Part shown: positions 24,808 to 33,598 of the stretch, in pieces | Layout of the letters: each line of letters starts with the position of its first letter | Position numbering within the stretch: position 1 is the first letter of the stretch | Assembly (NCBI GenBank): GCA_003612395.1 | Contig: RAYQ01000001.1 | Location: forward strand, 62,001 to 126,000 | Reading direction: 5' to 3' | Length of the DNA: 64,000 nucleotides | Source of the DNA: Parablautia intestinalis | GTDB lineage: Bacteria > Bacillota > Clostridia > Lachnospirales > Lachnospiraceae | Notes under the pieces: model-generated | The model's input: the letters and a program-made list of their open reading frames with translations, nothing else | Told to the model about the DNA's origin: nothing | The model's database searches: none | Program-made: the position numbers and the translations under genes

Positions 24808-25089
24808 ATGCCATCGTCAACCTTTTTTGCAACACTAGCAAACGCGGACGACTGGGTAGAAATGGAAGTATTCGGGAAGGAACATGAAAAGATTTTGCGT
24901 AATTATCCGGAACTGCCAAACGGGATTCCTTCCCATGATACTATTCAAAGGGTCTTTGCCATGGCGCCATCGCGTATTACTTGGTTAAAAAAAGAACTTT
25001 TAGACTATGCAGGCACAGTGACAGATTTGAGACAGGAAAAGAAGGTTCTCCATAAGATGATGGATATCACATTCGTGCGTTTGTCGTGA
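24808..25089 (+). pseudogene. ISAs1-family transposase remnant (N-terminal part)
   Basis: The first 52 codons (STFFATLANADDWVEMEVFG, then LPNGIPSHDTIQRVFAM) match the N-terminal DDE-associated domain of ISAs1-type transposases. After about 24,960 the match stops and the frame continues with unrelated residues to a stop at 25089. The catalytic DDE core is missing, so this is a dead fragment. No inverted repeats of an intact element were found. It marks a past insertion or deletion at the edge of the gallate block. Confidence 0.75.
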
Positions 25090-25125
25090 TAAAGCAGTTC
25101 TCTCTTATTGCAAAAACACCATGCC

Positions 25126-25194
25126 AATGGTAGAATAACCAATGGTAGAATAACCAATGGTAGAATAACCATAGAAAAAATGGTAGAATAAAGG
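25126..25194 (+). repeat. 15-bp tandem repeats before a binding-protein gene
   Basis: AATGGTAGAATAACC is repeated three times without a gap (25126-25170) and a fourth, partial AATGGTAGAATAA follows after 8 bases. They lie just upstream of the ribosome site of the gene at 25,207. They may be repeat expansion at the transposon scar or a regulator array. Confidence 0.75.
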
Positions 25195-25206
25195 ATGGCG
25201 TATACT

Positions 25207-26439
25207 ATGAAAAAAAGAATATGCGGATTGCTTCTGGGTATTCTATGTACCGTTGCATTTACAGGATGTGGCCTGGAAGAGAAAACGGAATTGGAGAATA
25301 CAGGACCACAAAAAGTTGAACTGGTTGTCTGGGGGGCCGAAGAGGACACAGAGCTGATGAACCAGATTATTGAGGGTTTTCAGACAAACTATCAGGGAGA
25401 GGCAGATTTTCATATTTCATTTGAAGTACAAGGGGAATCCCAGTGTAAAGACGTATTGCTTGGCGGATTGGAGGATGGCGCGGATGTATTTACCTTTGCG
25501 GATGACCAGTTAAGTGCCTTGGCAGCAGCAGGGGCAGTGGAGCCTATCGGGAATGCGGATGAGATTGGGACAAAAAATCTTTCGAGTACAGTGGAAGCCG
25601 CCACAATAAACAATCAGCTTTATGCGTATCCATTGACTGCAGATAACGGATATTTCTTATATTATAACAAGCAATATATTACGGGAGAACAGGTTAAAAC
25701 GCTGGACGGCATATTAGAAGCAGCGGCTGCAAATGGCAAATTATTTACCATGGATTGGTCTTCGGCATGGTATGTATATTCTTTCTTTGGAAATACAGGG
25801 CTTCAAGTTGGGCTTAATGATGATGGGATTACGAACTACTGCACATGGAATCAGGCAGATGGGGAAATCAGGGGAGTCGATGTGGCACAGGCAATGCTCC
25901 GGATTGCAGAGAATCCAGGTTTTGCCAGTTGTACGGACGAAGAATTCCTTAGTGGGGTTAAGGATGGCTCAGTGATTGCCGGTGTCAGCGGCGTGTGGAA
26001 TTCCGTTGCAGTAAGAGAGGTATGGGGAAAAAATGCCGGAGCGGCCAAGCTGCCAACATATAGCTGCAATGACCGCCAGATACAGATGGCTTCCTTTTCC
26101 GGTTGCAAACTGATTGGCGTAAATGCATATTCCGAACATCCGGAATGGGGCGCCAGGCTTGCCGAATGGATTACGAATGAAGAGAATCAGAGGCTTCGCT
26201 TTGAAATGCGCGGACAGGGGCCATCAAATATTGCGGTTGCAGATTCTGAAGAGATTAAGCAATCGGAAGCAATAGCTGCTCTTTTAGAGCAGTCTGAATA
26301 TTCACAACTTCAACGGGTAGGCGGCAAGTTTTGGGACCCGGTATCAAAATTTGCAGGAAATATGGCAGCGGGAAACCCTTCCGGACAGAACTTGCAGGAG
26401 CAGTTAGATGAGATGGCAGAAGGTATTTCTGCAAGATAG
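25207..26439 (+). CDS. Extracellular solute-binding lipoprotein (family 1)
   Basis: About 410 residues. Signal MKKRICGLLLGILCTVAFTGC with the lipid Cys at 21, then KVELVVWGAEEDTELMNQII and the typical sugar-binding order: FADDQLSALAAAGAVEPI, LYAYPLTADNGYFLYYN, AGVSGVWNS, LIGVNAYSEHPEWGARLAEWI. It resembles maltose/maltodextrin-type binding proteins. No permease or ATPase gene lies nearby; the next gene, 31 bases downstream, encodes a chemoreceptor. It may serve as the binding partner of that receptor rather than of an importer. I prefer the start at 25207, about 12 bases after AAAGGA, to the ATG at 25195, which has no room for a ribosome site. Confidence 0.9.
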   Translation: MKKRICGLLLGILCTVAFTGCGLEEKTELENTGPQKVELVVWGAEEDTELMNQIIEGFQTNYQGEADFHISFEVQGESQCKDVLLGGLEDGADVFTFADDQLSALAAAGAVEPIGNADEIGTKNLSSTVEAATINNQLYAYPLTADNGYFLYYNKQYITGEQVKTLDGILEAAAANGKLFTMDWSSAWYVYSFFGNTGLQVGLNDDGITNYCTWNQADGEIRGVDVAQAMLRIAENPGFASCTDEEFLSGVKDGSVIAGVSGVWNSVAVREVWGKNAGAAKLPTYSCNDRQIQMASFSGCKLIGVNAYSEHPEWGARLAEWITNEENQRLRFEMRGQGPSNIAVADSEEIKQSEAIAALLEQSEYSQLQRVGGKFWDPVSKFAGNMAAGNPSGQNLQEQLDEMAEGISAR

Positions 26440-26470
26440 ATATATTTTTGAAAGGATTCATTAATGTGAC

Positions 26471-28057
26471 ATGAAGAAAAAATTCACTATACAGCAACGC
26501 CTGATACTTCCAATCATCCTTCTGGAGGTTGTGGCATTGATTTCAAATGTTTTGTCTGTTTTCAATATCAATAACGTAAATTTTAATGCTTCCAAAATTG
26601 TAGATGATTATATGGTAGGGTTGGAAACTCTGCAGAATATCCGACATACTACCACAAATATCCATAAGATGGCCTTGTCACACATTGTTGCAACGGACTA
26701 TAATACCATGATTAATGTTGTGGCGGAGATTAAAGAAGAAGAAAAAACATTAGAAGCATATCTGGAAGAATATAAAAATTACGTTACGGAAGAGGAAGAG
26801 GAAATTTACGCCCAGCTTTTGGACAATTATGAATCTTTTAGGCATGTTTTGGTTTATCTTGTATGCGCAAGTGCGGACAGCAAGACCCAGGACGCCTATG
26901 CATATGCCAATGGGGATGTTGCCCGTTTTGGTTCTGCCATAGCAAGCAATACCGATGAACTGTATGCTGCAGTAAACGCAAGGACAGTTAGTGCAAGGCA
27001 AAAGCTTTTGACGGTTTATATTATCTCGCTGGTTATGGCGGCCGCATCTATTGCAGCATGTCTTATGTTAGTTCTTGCTGCCATCCGGATAATCAAAAAA
27101 TATGTGATAACACCAATTAAGGGTACAGTGGATACGCTTCAGGAAAGTTCACAGAAGCTTGACGAGGTGACGGGTGAAGTCCGCAAATGCACCCGTACAT
27201 CGGGAAAAAGTGTCAAAGTCCTCTCTACCCTCGCCGATTCGCTGTCTATGGCAATCCAAAAGGTGGCCAATAATGCATCCATTATTAATGGCAGCGCAGT
27301 AGATATCAAAGGGGATGTCCATGATATGGCAGAAGAATGCAGGGTCATGACAGATTATTCTTCTGCGATGAAGCTGCGGGCAGACGAGATGGAGGGAGCG
27401 GCACAGGCAAACACGGAAGTAATTCAAAAGAAGGTAGCCGATATTTTGGAAGTGCTTGAAGAGGCAATTGAAAACAGTAAAAGTGTAGATCAGGTAGACA
27501 GGCTGACAAAAGACATTGTATCAATCTCGTCATCAACGAATCTGATTGCCCTTAATGCGTCCATAGAAGCTGCCCATGCCGGGGAAGCCGGAAAAGGCTT
27601 TGCAGTCATTGCCACAGAGATTCAATCCTTAGCAAACTCCTGCAGCCAAACTGCCGAACATATCCAGGAGGTGAATCAGGTTGTTACAAATGCAGTACAT
27701 AATTTGTCAAGGCATGCCCAGGATATGGCAGACTATCTGAATGAGACTATTTTGGCGGAATTCCAGGAATTTGTCCGCTCCGGGAGGCAGTATAAGGAGG
27801 ATGCTGACTATGTAGAGGAAATGATAGATGCATTTAACAGCAGAACCGACCGGCTTAGGAATTCCATGGTTGAGATAGCGGATTCCATTGAAAGTATTAC
27901 AAAAGCAATTGATGATGGTGTTTCCGGGATTACCGGGGTTGCAGACAGCGCTAAGAGCCTGGTTGATGATATGGAGGATATAACCGTCCGTATGGACACA
28001 AACCAGGTTATTGTTGAAGAACTGAAAAATCAGATGGAAGTATTTGCGGATTTATAA
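26471..28057 (+). CDS. Methyl-accepting chemotaxis protein
   Basis: A 528-residue receptor: TM1 at about 10-32, an extracellular four-helix-type sensor (33-180), TM2 at about 181-205, a HAMP-like region beginning ITPIKGTVDTL, and a cytoplasmic signalling coil. The hairpin tip reads IVSISSSTNLIALNASIEAAHAGEAGKGFAVIA with the conserved E-A-A-x-A-G-E-x-G-x-G-F. The C-terminal coil beyond the tip is of short class type. It should signal to CheA/CheW about a ligand, possibly presented by the binding lipoprotein encoded just upstream. No other chemotaxis or flagellar gene is in the window. Confidence 0.93.
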   Translation: MKKKFTIQQRLILPIILLEVVALISNVLSVFNINNVNFNASKIVDDYMVGLETLQNIRHTTTNIHKMALSHIVATDYNTMINVVAEIKEEEKTLEAYLEEYKNYVTEEEEEIYAQLLDNYESFRHVLVYLVCASADSKTQDAYAYANGDVARFGSAIASNTDELYAAVNARTVSARQKLLTVYIISLVMAAASIAACLMLVLAAIRIIKKYVITPIKGTVDTLQESSQKLDEVTGEVRKCTRTSGKSVKVLSTLADSLSMAIQKVANNASIINGSAVDIKGDVHDMAEECRVMTDYSSAMKLRADEMEGAAQANTEVIQKKVADILEVLEEAIENSKSVDQVDRLTKDIVSISSSTNLIALNASIEAAHAGEAGKGFAVIATEIQSLANSCSQTAEHIQEVNQVVTNAVHNLSRHAQDMADYLNETILAEFQEFVRSGRQYKEDADYVEEMIDAFNSRTDRLRNSMVEIADSIESITKAIDDGVSGITGVADSAKSLVDDMEDITVRMDTNQVIVEELKNQMEVFADL

Positions 28058-28081
28058 GAAATTGTCTATTTATAAAGGGTT

Positions 28082-28118
28082 CACTGAGGCAACTGCATAG
28101 CGTGCAGTTGCCTCAGTG
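28082..28118. terminator. Perfect 16-bp hairpin after the chemoreceptor gene
   Basis: CACTGAGGCAACTGCA, loop TAGCG, then its exact reverse complement. The stem is long and perfect but there is no U-run on either strand. It lies between the chemoreceptor stop and the pepF remnant. It may end transcription from both sides or be a recombination site. Confidence 0.5.
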
Positions 28119-28122
28119 GGCA

Positions 28123-28382
28123 TTATGGTGTCAGCCGCTCAATTTCATCAATAATTTCCCCAATATAAGCGATGGTATCTAACAGCGGGGCATCGGTAGT
28201 AATATCGATACCGGCCAGACTGGTCAGCCCTATGGGGTCTAAAGTATTCCCGGCGGAGAGAACTTTCTTCCAGTCCTCTACAGCCTGCGCCCCCTCCCGT
28301 TGTATTCCCTTACAGGCTTGGGTGGCGATGGTCAGACCTGCACTGTAGGTGTATGAGTATAAGCCCATGTAATAATTGTATT
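28123..28382 (-). pseudogene. C-terminal remnant of oligoendopeptidase F (M3B)
   Basis: About 85 codons match the very end of PepF-type peptidases: YNYYMGLYSYTYSAGLT, then VEDWKKVLSAGNTLDPIG and AGIDITTDAPLLDTIAYIGE. The zinc-binding HExxH part and the whole N-terminal 500 residues are missing. The homology stops at about 28,382, where it meets a truncated acetyltransferase gene in another frame. A deletion has joined the two genes. Confidence 0.85.
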
Positions 28383-28591
28383 TCTATAATGCCAACCACA
28401 ATTCCATCGGCTTCAGCAACAAAAAGTGTATCACTATTAACTATTTTTACAAATGTATCTATAGGTATTATGTTATTGTTGGGCTTATATATATCGGGTC
28501 TCCATTCAACATGCATGTTCTGAACCTGATTCATTATTTTGATAACAGCTTCCCAATCTTTTATCTCTGCATTTCTAACCAGACAATTCAT
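28383..28591 (-). pseudogene. N-terminal remnant of a GNAT acetyltransferase
   Basis: From the ATG at 28591 (GGGAGG before it) about 70 codons read as the start of a GNAT protein: MNCLVRNAEIKDWEAVIKIM, then LFVAEADGIVVGIIEI. The acetyl-CoA-binding half (R/Q-x-x-G-x-G/A) is missing because the frame runs into the pepF remnant and stops at 28310. Not functional as an acetyltransferase. Confidence 0.85.
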
Positions 28592-28696
28592 ATTTGCCTC
28601 CCAAAATTGTGATTGTGAAATGAGAGAAACAAACTCATATAAAATAGTGTAGCACAACACATACGGGAATTGGTAAACTAATAGAAATGCTTTCAA

Positions 28697-29326
28697 TTAA
28701 ACAATGAAATTATCAGGCAGGATTTCTTCCTTCCATGCTCTAATCTGTGAAAACAGCTCTTCCATATTAATTTTTGAATAATCTGTTGTGTCAATTTTGA
28801 TTTGTCTGCCGTCAACGCAAAAGGCATCAAATCCCCTCTTTTCTATTCCACAAACATAATTTTCATAAGAAACAGGGTTTGCTTTTAGCGTTTTCAGATT
28901 ATTCTCTTTCTTTTCCGGATAACAGTCATTCACTACATGTCCCCTGTGCCTGTCAGGGCTGCTTTCTCTTTTCAGAAAGCGCTGGTAAATAACTTTGTAA
29001 TCACCTGTTAAGGTAATGGTCAATGCGGAATATTGATATTTTTCTAAAAGATTTTTGATTCCATGTTCTGACAAATATTCAAAATTATTCTCTAATATAA
29101 AAGGTTGTCCTGCTTTCATAAGCTGACCTGCGACATAATACATAATTTCCATACTGGCAATTCCAAGATTTACTTTTTCTGCTCTTGACTGAAAACCAGC
29201 ATTGTCAAACAGCAGTTCTTTTATGGTATCCTTTGAGATGACAGGAAGTTTCATCCTTTCTGATAGGATCTGTGCCATAGTGCTTTTTCCTGCTGCCGGA
29301 ATACCTGTCACTAATATGCAATACAT
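28697..29326 (-). CDS. P-loop kinase (AAA_33 / zeta-toxin-like)
   Basis: A 209-residue cytoplasmic protein. Walker A at 7-15 (TGIPAAGKS), MKLPVISKDTIKELLFD with the Asp that usually holds the phosphate acceptor, ILENNFEY for Walker B, and ITLTGDYKVIYQRFLKRESSPDRHRGH with the arginine lid. It is in the broad group of small kinases acting on nucleosides, sugars or antibiotics; the substrate cannot be told. It stands alone on the minus strand with AGGAGGTATG before the start. Confidence 0.8.
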   Translation of the reverse strand: MYCILVTGIPAAGKSTMAQILSERMKLPVISKDTIKELLFDNAGFQSRAEKVNLGIASMEIMYYVAGQLMKAGQPFILENNFEYLSEHGIKNLLEKYQYSALTITLTGDYKVIYQRFLKRESSPDRHRGHVVNDCYPEKKENNLKTLKANPVSYENYVCGIEKRGFDAFCVDGRQIKIDTTDYSKINMEELFSQIRAWKEEILPDNFIV

Positions 29327-29447
29327 TTCTCATACCTCCTTCAAGATTGGCACTTTGTTTATAACCAATTTATCATCAAATCTATCTCTAAATTTCTCAG
29401 GGCGAAGTAAAATTGTCAGAATGCATAACAGATTTTAAACAATAATA

Positions 29448-29476
29448 TTGTTTTCAAAAGTATTTTACAATATAAT
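29448..29476 (+). promoter_or_regulatory. Promoter of the restriction-modification operon
   Basis: TTGTTT, 17 bases, TATAAT on the plus strand, 70 bases before the methyltransferase start. It is the best match in the gap 29327-29545. Confidence 0.7.
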
Positions 29477-29545
29477 GTAACCGAAATCTAGTGCATGGCG
29501 ATTGAGTTTGCCATAATACTCCCTCAGGGTTGAAGGAAGTTAACA

Positions 29546-31486
29546 ATGACAAAATTTTATGATGAAGTGATAAAGGTATTGAAACAGGATGAACGCTTCT
29601 TTTCAAAGGACGGCGTTCTGCTTAAGAATGCATTATATGAGGCGGCTATGCAGATGGACGGCAGTCTTTTAAAGCTCCTGATGGCAAATGAAGTTACCAG
29701 AAATCATTTTTTCGTTATGGTTGACGGAATTGCCGTCTTTGATAAAGTTGCCTTTGGATGGGTAATCAGTAACCGTGAATTTTTTCCGGATTCCTATACC
29801 CGGTTTAAGAACAGGATAGGTTTGACAAATTCCAATGGGGAGCTGATATCGGCATCCAATGACGTGGAATTGGTTTTTCCTTATAAGGAATGTGTACTGG
29901 AAGGCGGTCAGACAAAAGAAGATCAAAAGCGCGCCGAAATTTTTTATAATACATCCCTTGCGCCGGATGAGATCGACAGATTATTCTGCCCAAAGGCAAT
30001 ATGCAGCGCCAAAAGATATACCGCGTCCGGTTTCATTAAAGAAACCAAAATAACAGAAGATGATAACCTGGTGATTAAAGGCAACAATTTGCTTGCGCTC
30101 AGTTCCATTGGGAAAAAATATGCCGGTAAAGTGCGTATGGTTTACTGGGATGTTCCGTACAACACCGGTTCCGACAGCTTTGGTTACAATGACAGATTTT
30201 CAAGAAGCAGCTGGCTGCTCTTTATCAAAAACAGAGTGGAAAAAGCTCTGCCTATGCTGACCAGTCATGGCGGCGTTTTCCTGATTCAGTGCAGCTTTCA
30301 TCAATATTCGTATTTAAAGGTATTACTTGACGAGGTCATTGGGAATTATGTTATGACCTTCAACGTTCTTGTCAGGCATCCGGAAAGAACCCTTACCGGC
30401 GACAAAGAATTTAATGATGTAATTGAATATGTTCTTGTATATGCCAAAAGCCCCGGCTTCAAAATGCCAAAGCGCGAAGAAGAAAAAACGGTGGATGATT
30501 ATCAATGGACGGTAAACGAACTTACTAAGGGAACGCCTGTTACATTTGACGGAAGAAAAGGCAGGATATTTTTACCTTCCGAATATGAACTAAAGAAAGC
30601 AGACCCTTCGGATAAAAACTTTAAGATCGTAACTGTCCGGGGTTCCATCAAAGAAAAGAATTCTTCCGGAAGATTTTATGTCAAATACTTACAACCCCTG
30701 GAAAATTCATACCCTGCCAAAACTCTTTTTAAAATGGATGGCATTGGCGATGACATGTATGATTACCGTTACTTCTATCTTCCTCCTGAGGGAAATAAGA
30801 ACGGCGCGTATTTGCAGGGTATGCCCACCTCCTCCAATGTAACTTACAAACCATATCCGAATTTTCTGGATTTTGTTCAAAGCTACAATATTGTGAATGA
30901 AGAAGGAAACGTTGAATTTCGTAATGGGAAAAAACCGGAAGATCTGCTTGCCTTTCTCATGAGCATATTTACTGTGGAAGGAGATTGGGTTTTAGACGCC
31001 TTCGGCGGTTCCGGAACAACAGCCGCAGTGGCCTTAAAAATGAACAGACATTTTATTATCTGCGAGCAAATGGATTATATCGAAACAGTAACCGTCAAAA
31101 GAATACACGGCGTTCTTCAAGGCGAAGAAAATAATCTGCTGCCTGAATACGAATATGATGGCCGCGGGTCTTTTGTATATTTTGAATTGGCCAGATCCAA
31201 TCAGGTATTTGTTGACAGAATCATGGAGTCTTCAGAAAGTGAACTGCCATCCATTTTGGATGATATGATTGCCACAGGTTTTATCAGCTGTAAGGTTAAT
31301 CCGGCGGACATTGATTTATCTTCAGAGGATTTTGGCGCACTTACATCAGATGAGAAGAAACGGTTTCTGATGGAGTTATTGGACTTAAATCAGTTGTATA
31401 TTAATTACTGTGATATTGAAGATGAAGACTATTCTGTCAGTGAAGAGGATAAAACCCTTTCCAGATCCTTTTACGAGGAGGATTAA
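29546..31486 (+). CDS. Type III-like DNA methyltransferase (Mod subunit)
   Basis: A 646-residue protein of the beta class of amino-methyltransferases. Catalytic motif IV comes first, as WDVPYNTG at about 201-208, in which the usual DPPY is DVPY. The S-adenosylmethionine-binding motif I follows near the C-terminus, DAFGGSGTT at about 484-492. The N-terminal 180 residues and the large target-recognition region between the motifs fit type III Mod proteins. It should methylate adenine on one DNA strand to protect host DNA. It starts after GAAGGAAGT and is followed 2 bases later by the helicase gene. The DVPY change may be a natural variant or lower activity. Confidence 0.88.
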   Translation: MTKFYDEVIKVLKQDERFFSKDGVLLKNALYEAAMQMDGSLLKLLMANEVTRNHFFVMVDGIAVFDKVAFGWVISNREFFPDSYTRFKNRIGLTNSNGELISASNDVELVFPYKECVLEGGQTKEDQKRAEIFYNTSLAPDEIDRLFCPKAICSAKRYTASGFIKETKITEDDNLVIKGNNLLALSSIGKKYAGKVRMVYWDVPYNTGSDSFGYNDRFSRSSWLLFIKNRVEKALPMLTSHGGVFLIQCSFHQYSYLKVLLDEVIGNYVMTFNVLVRHPERTLTGDKEFNDVIEYVLVYAKSPGFKMPKREEEKTVDDYQWTVNELTKGTPVTFDGRKGRIFLPSEYELKKADPSDKNFKIVTVRGSIKEKNSSGRFYVKYLQPLENSYPAKTLFKMDGIGDDMYDYRYFYLPPEGNKNGAYLQGMPTSSNVTYKPYPNFLDFVQSYNIVNEEGNVEFRNGKKPEDLLAFLMSIFTVEGDWVLDAFGGSGTTAAVALKMNRHFIICEQMDYIETVTVKRIHGVLQGEENNLLPEYEYDGRGSFVYFELARSNQVFVDRIMESSESELPSILDDMIATGFISCKVNPADIDLSSEDFGALTSDEKKRFLMELLDLNQLYINYCDIEDEDYSVSEEDKTLSRSFYEED

Positions 31487-31488
31487 AC

Positions 31489-33522
31489 ATGCCCTTTTTA
31501 TATGAAAAAATAGACGGGTTACGGGATGCCGGATACATGAAAGCGATGCCCTCCTGTATGGAAAGTAATCTCAATCCAAATTTTGAATTGCGGCCATACC
31601 AGATCAGCGCATTTGAGAACTATGTGACCTATTATAACAGCAAATTAAGAAGTTATCCTTCTCAAACTCTGTTTCATATGGCAACCGGAAGCGGAAAAAC
31701 TTTGATAATGGCGGGCCTCATTCTGTTTTTGTATCAACAGGGCTACAGAAACTTTTTATTCTTTGTCAATCTTTCAAATATTGTAAGAAAGACAAAGGAT
31801 AACTTCTTAAATAAGGCATCTAACAAGTATCTTTTTGCCGAAGAAATTATCATGAACGGTGAAAATATTCCTGTGCATGAAGTCAGTAATTTTCAATACG
31901 CCGATAAGAATGCAATCAATATTTGTTTTACCACAACCCAAAGCCTGCATACAGATATGTGGATTACAAAGGAAAACTCTTTGTCGTTAGATGATTTCGA
32001 GGACCGCAGGGTTGTTCTTATTTCTGACGAGGCGCATCATCTCAACGCGGACACCTTACAGGGCAATACTTCAAAAATGAATACGGCGGAAGAAGATGCT
32101 TATCACAGCTGGGAATCAACGGTCAGCAATATATTTAAAGCGAATAGAGATAATATTTTATTGGAATTTACTGCAACATGCAATACGAAAAATCCGGTTT
32201 TAGCAGCTTCATATTCTGATAAAATTATATTTGATTACCCTTTATCCAAATTCAGAGCGGACAAATACTCAAAAGAAATTCTTACACTGCGAAGCGATAT
32301 CCCTTTATCAGACAGGGAATTGCAGGCGGTTCTCCTAAGTCAGTATAGGCTGAAAGTTTTTCAGGACAATCGTATTTTAATGAAACCGGTCGTCTTGTTC
32401 AAAGCCGCAAAGATTGCGGAAAGCAGGATGCAGCTGCAAGACTTTAGCAGCATGATAAAAAATCTGTCGGCTTCCGATATTGAAAGGGTGTTTTCCGCCG
32501 CAGACAGCAGGGTAATGCACACCGTACAGGCATACTTTGAAAGCAAAAATATATCCTATGATGCATTAGCCCGGGAACTGAAAGAGGATTTTGGCGAAGC
32601 GCATGTTTTATCCGTTAATGATGACAGGGAAGCGGACGCTCAACAGCTTTTGCTTAATTCCTTAGAGGATTACGGCAATCCCTATCGGGCCATATTCGAA
32701 GTGAAAAAATTAGACGAGGGTTGGGATGTACTAAATTTATTCGATATCGTCCGTCTTTATGAAACAAGAGACTCGCGCAGCGGCAAACCCGGGAAGACCA
32801 CCATATCCGAGGCCCAGCTGATTGGCCGGGGGGCAAGGTACTGTCCCTTTTCCCTCAGCCCCGGGCAAACAAAATATCAGCGGAAATATGATGATGACAT
32901 GGATAATCCGCTTAGAATCTGCGAGGAATTGTATTACCATTGTCAGAATAGCAGCAGATATATTGACGAGCTGAAAACCGCCTTGCGGGAAGCGGGAATT
33001 GATTTAGATAAAACTGTCACCCGCACCTATACTCTTAAAGAGGATTTTAAGCAGGATGCATTCTATCAACAGGGGATCGTGTTTATGAATGAGCGCGCAG
33101 TAAAGAGCCGGAAGGATGTTACCGGTTTACTTCCATCTGTCAGGGAAAAAATATACTCCTACACTGCAAGTACCGGCAGAACCGGTGAAGATACTGTTTT
33201 TGAGGAAAGCAATGCCGCAAACGACTCCGCAGTAAAAACGCATCTGTATTCCTGCACAATAAGTGATATTGCCAAAATTAATTATGCCATTGTTTACAAG
33301 GGACTGTGCAAGTTTCATGTTTTTAAGTTTCACAGCCTGAAAGAATACTTTCCGAATCTGAAATCCGTCAGAGAGTTTGTCTTTGGAGAGAATTATCTTG
33401 GCAATATTAAAATTGAAATCATCTCCAGGGAGGAAGTTCCTGCCATTTCAACTATGTATGATGCGTGTTTTAGTGTTTTGACTAAAATTGCCGAAAACAT
33501 ATCTTCCATAGAAGAAACCTAA
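31489..33522 (+). CDS. Type III-like restriction helicase (Res) lacking the usual nuclease end
   Basis: A 677-residue superfamily 2 helicase: Walker A MATGSGKT near 63-70, DEAHH near 180, helicase C part with KLDEGWDVLNLF and the arginine-finger motif QLIGRGARY near 443-451. The C-terminal part (FPNLKSVREFVFGENYLGNIKIEI) matches the region just before the endonuclease domain of type III Res proteins, but the protein ends there, about 250-300 residues short of usual. No PD-(D/E)xK motif is seen in it. A nuclease-like protein follows 76 bases downstream. AGGAGG precedes the ATG and the gene is coupled to mod. Confidence 0.88.
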   Translation: MPFLYEKIDGLRDAGYMKAMPSCMESNLNPNFELRPYQISAFENYVTYYNSKLRSYPSQTLFHMATGSGKTLIMAGLILFLYQQGYRNFLFFVNLSNIVRKTKDNFLNKASNKYLFAEEIIMNGENIPVHEVSNFQYADKNAINICFTTTQSLHTDMWITKENSLSLDDFEDRRVVLISDEAHHLNADTLQGNTSKMNTAEEDAYHSWESTVSNIFKANRDNILLEFTATCNTKNPVLAASYSDKIIFDYPLSKFRADKYSKEILTLRSDIPLSDRELQAVLLSQYRLKVFQDNRILMKPVVLFKAAKIAESRMQLQDFSSMIKNLSASDIERVFSAADSRVMHTVQAYFESKNISYDALARELKEDFGEAHVLSVNDDREADAQQLLLNSLEDYGNPYRAIFEVKKLDEGWDVLNLFDIVRLYETRDSRSGKPGKTTISEAQLIGRGARYCPFSLSPGQTKYQRKYDDDMDNPLRICEELYYHCQNSSRYIDELKTALREAGIDLDKTVTRTYTLKEDFKQDAFYQQGIVFMNERAVKSRKDVTGLLPSVREKIYSYTASTGRTGEDTVFEESNAANDSAVKTHLYSCTISDIAKINYAIVYKGLCKFHVFKFHSLKEYFPNLKSVREFVFGENYLGNIKIEIISREEVPAISTMYDACFSVLTKIAENISSIEET

Positions 33523-33598
33523 AGTGTATATTGAAAAATTAGCTTTGTACCTGCGCAATACATAATATGTATGAAAGTTTGCAGGTTATGGAAAGGGC

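Noticed and set aside
24808-25089. Intact insertion sequence at 24.8 kb
   Set aside because: Only the N-terminal transposase domain is present, and no terminal inverted repeats or target duplication were found.
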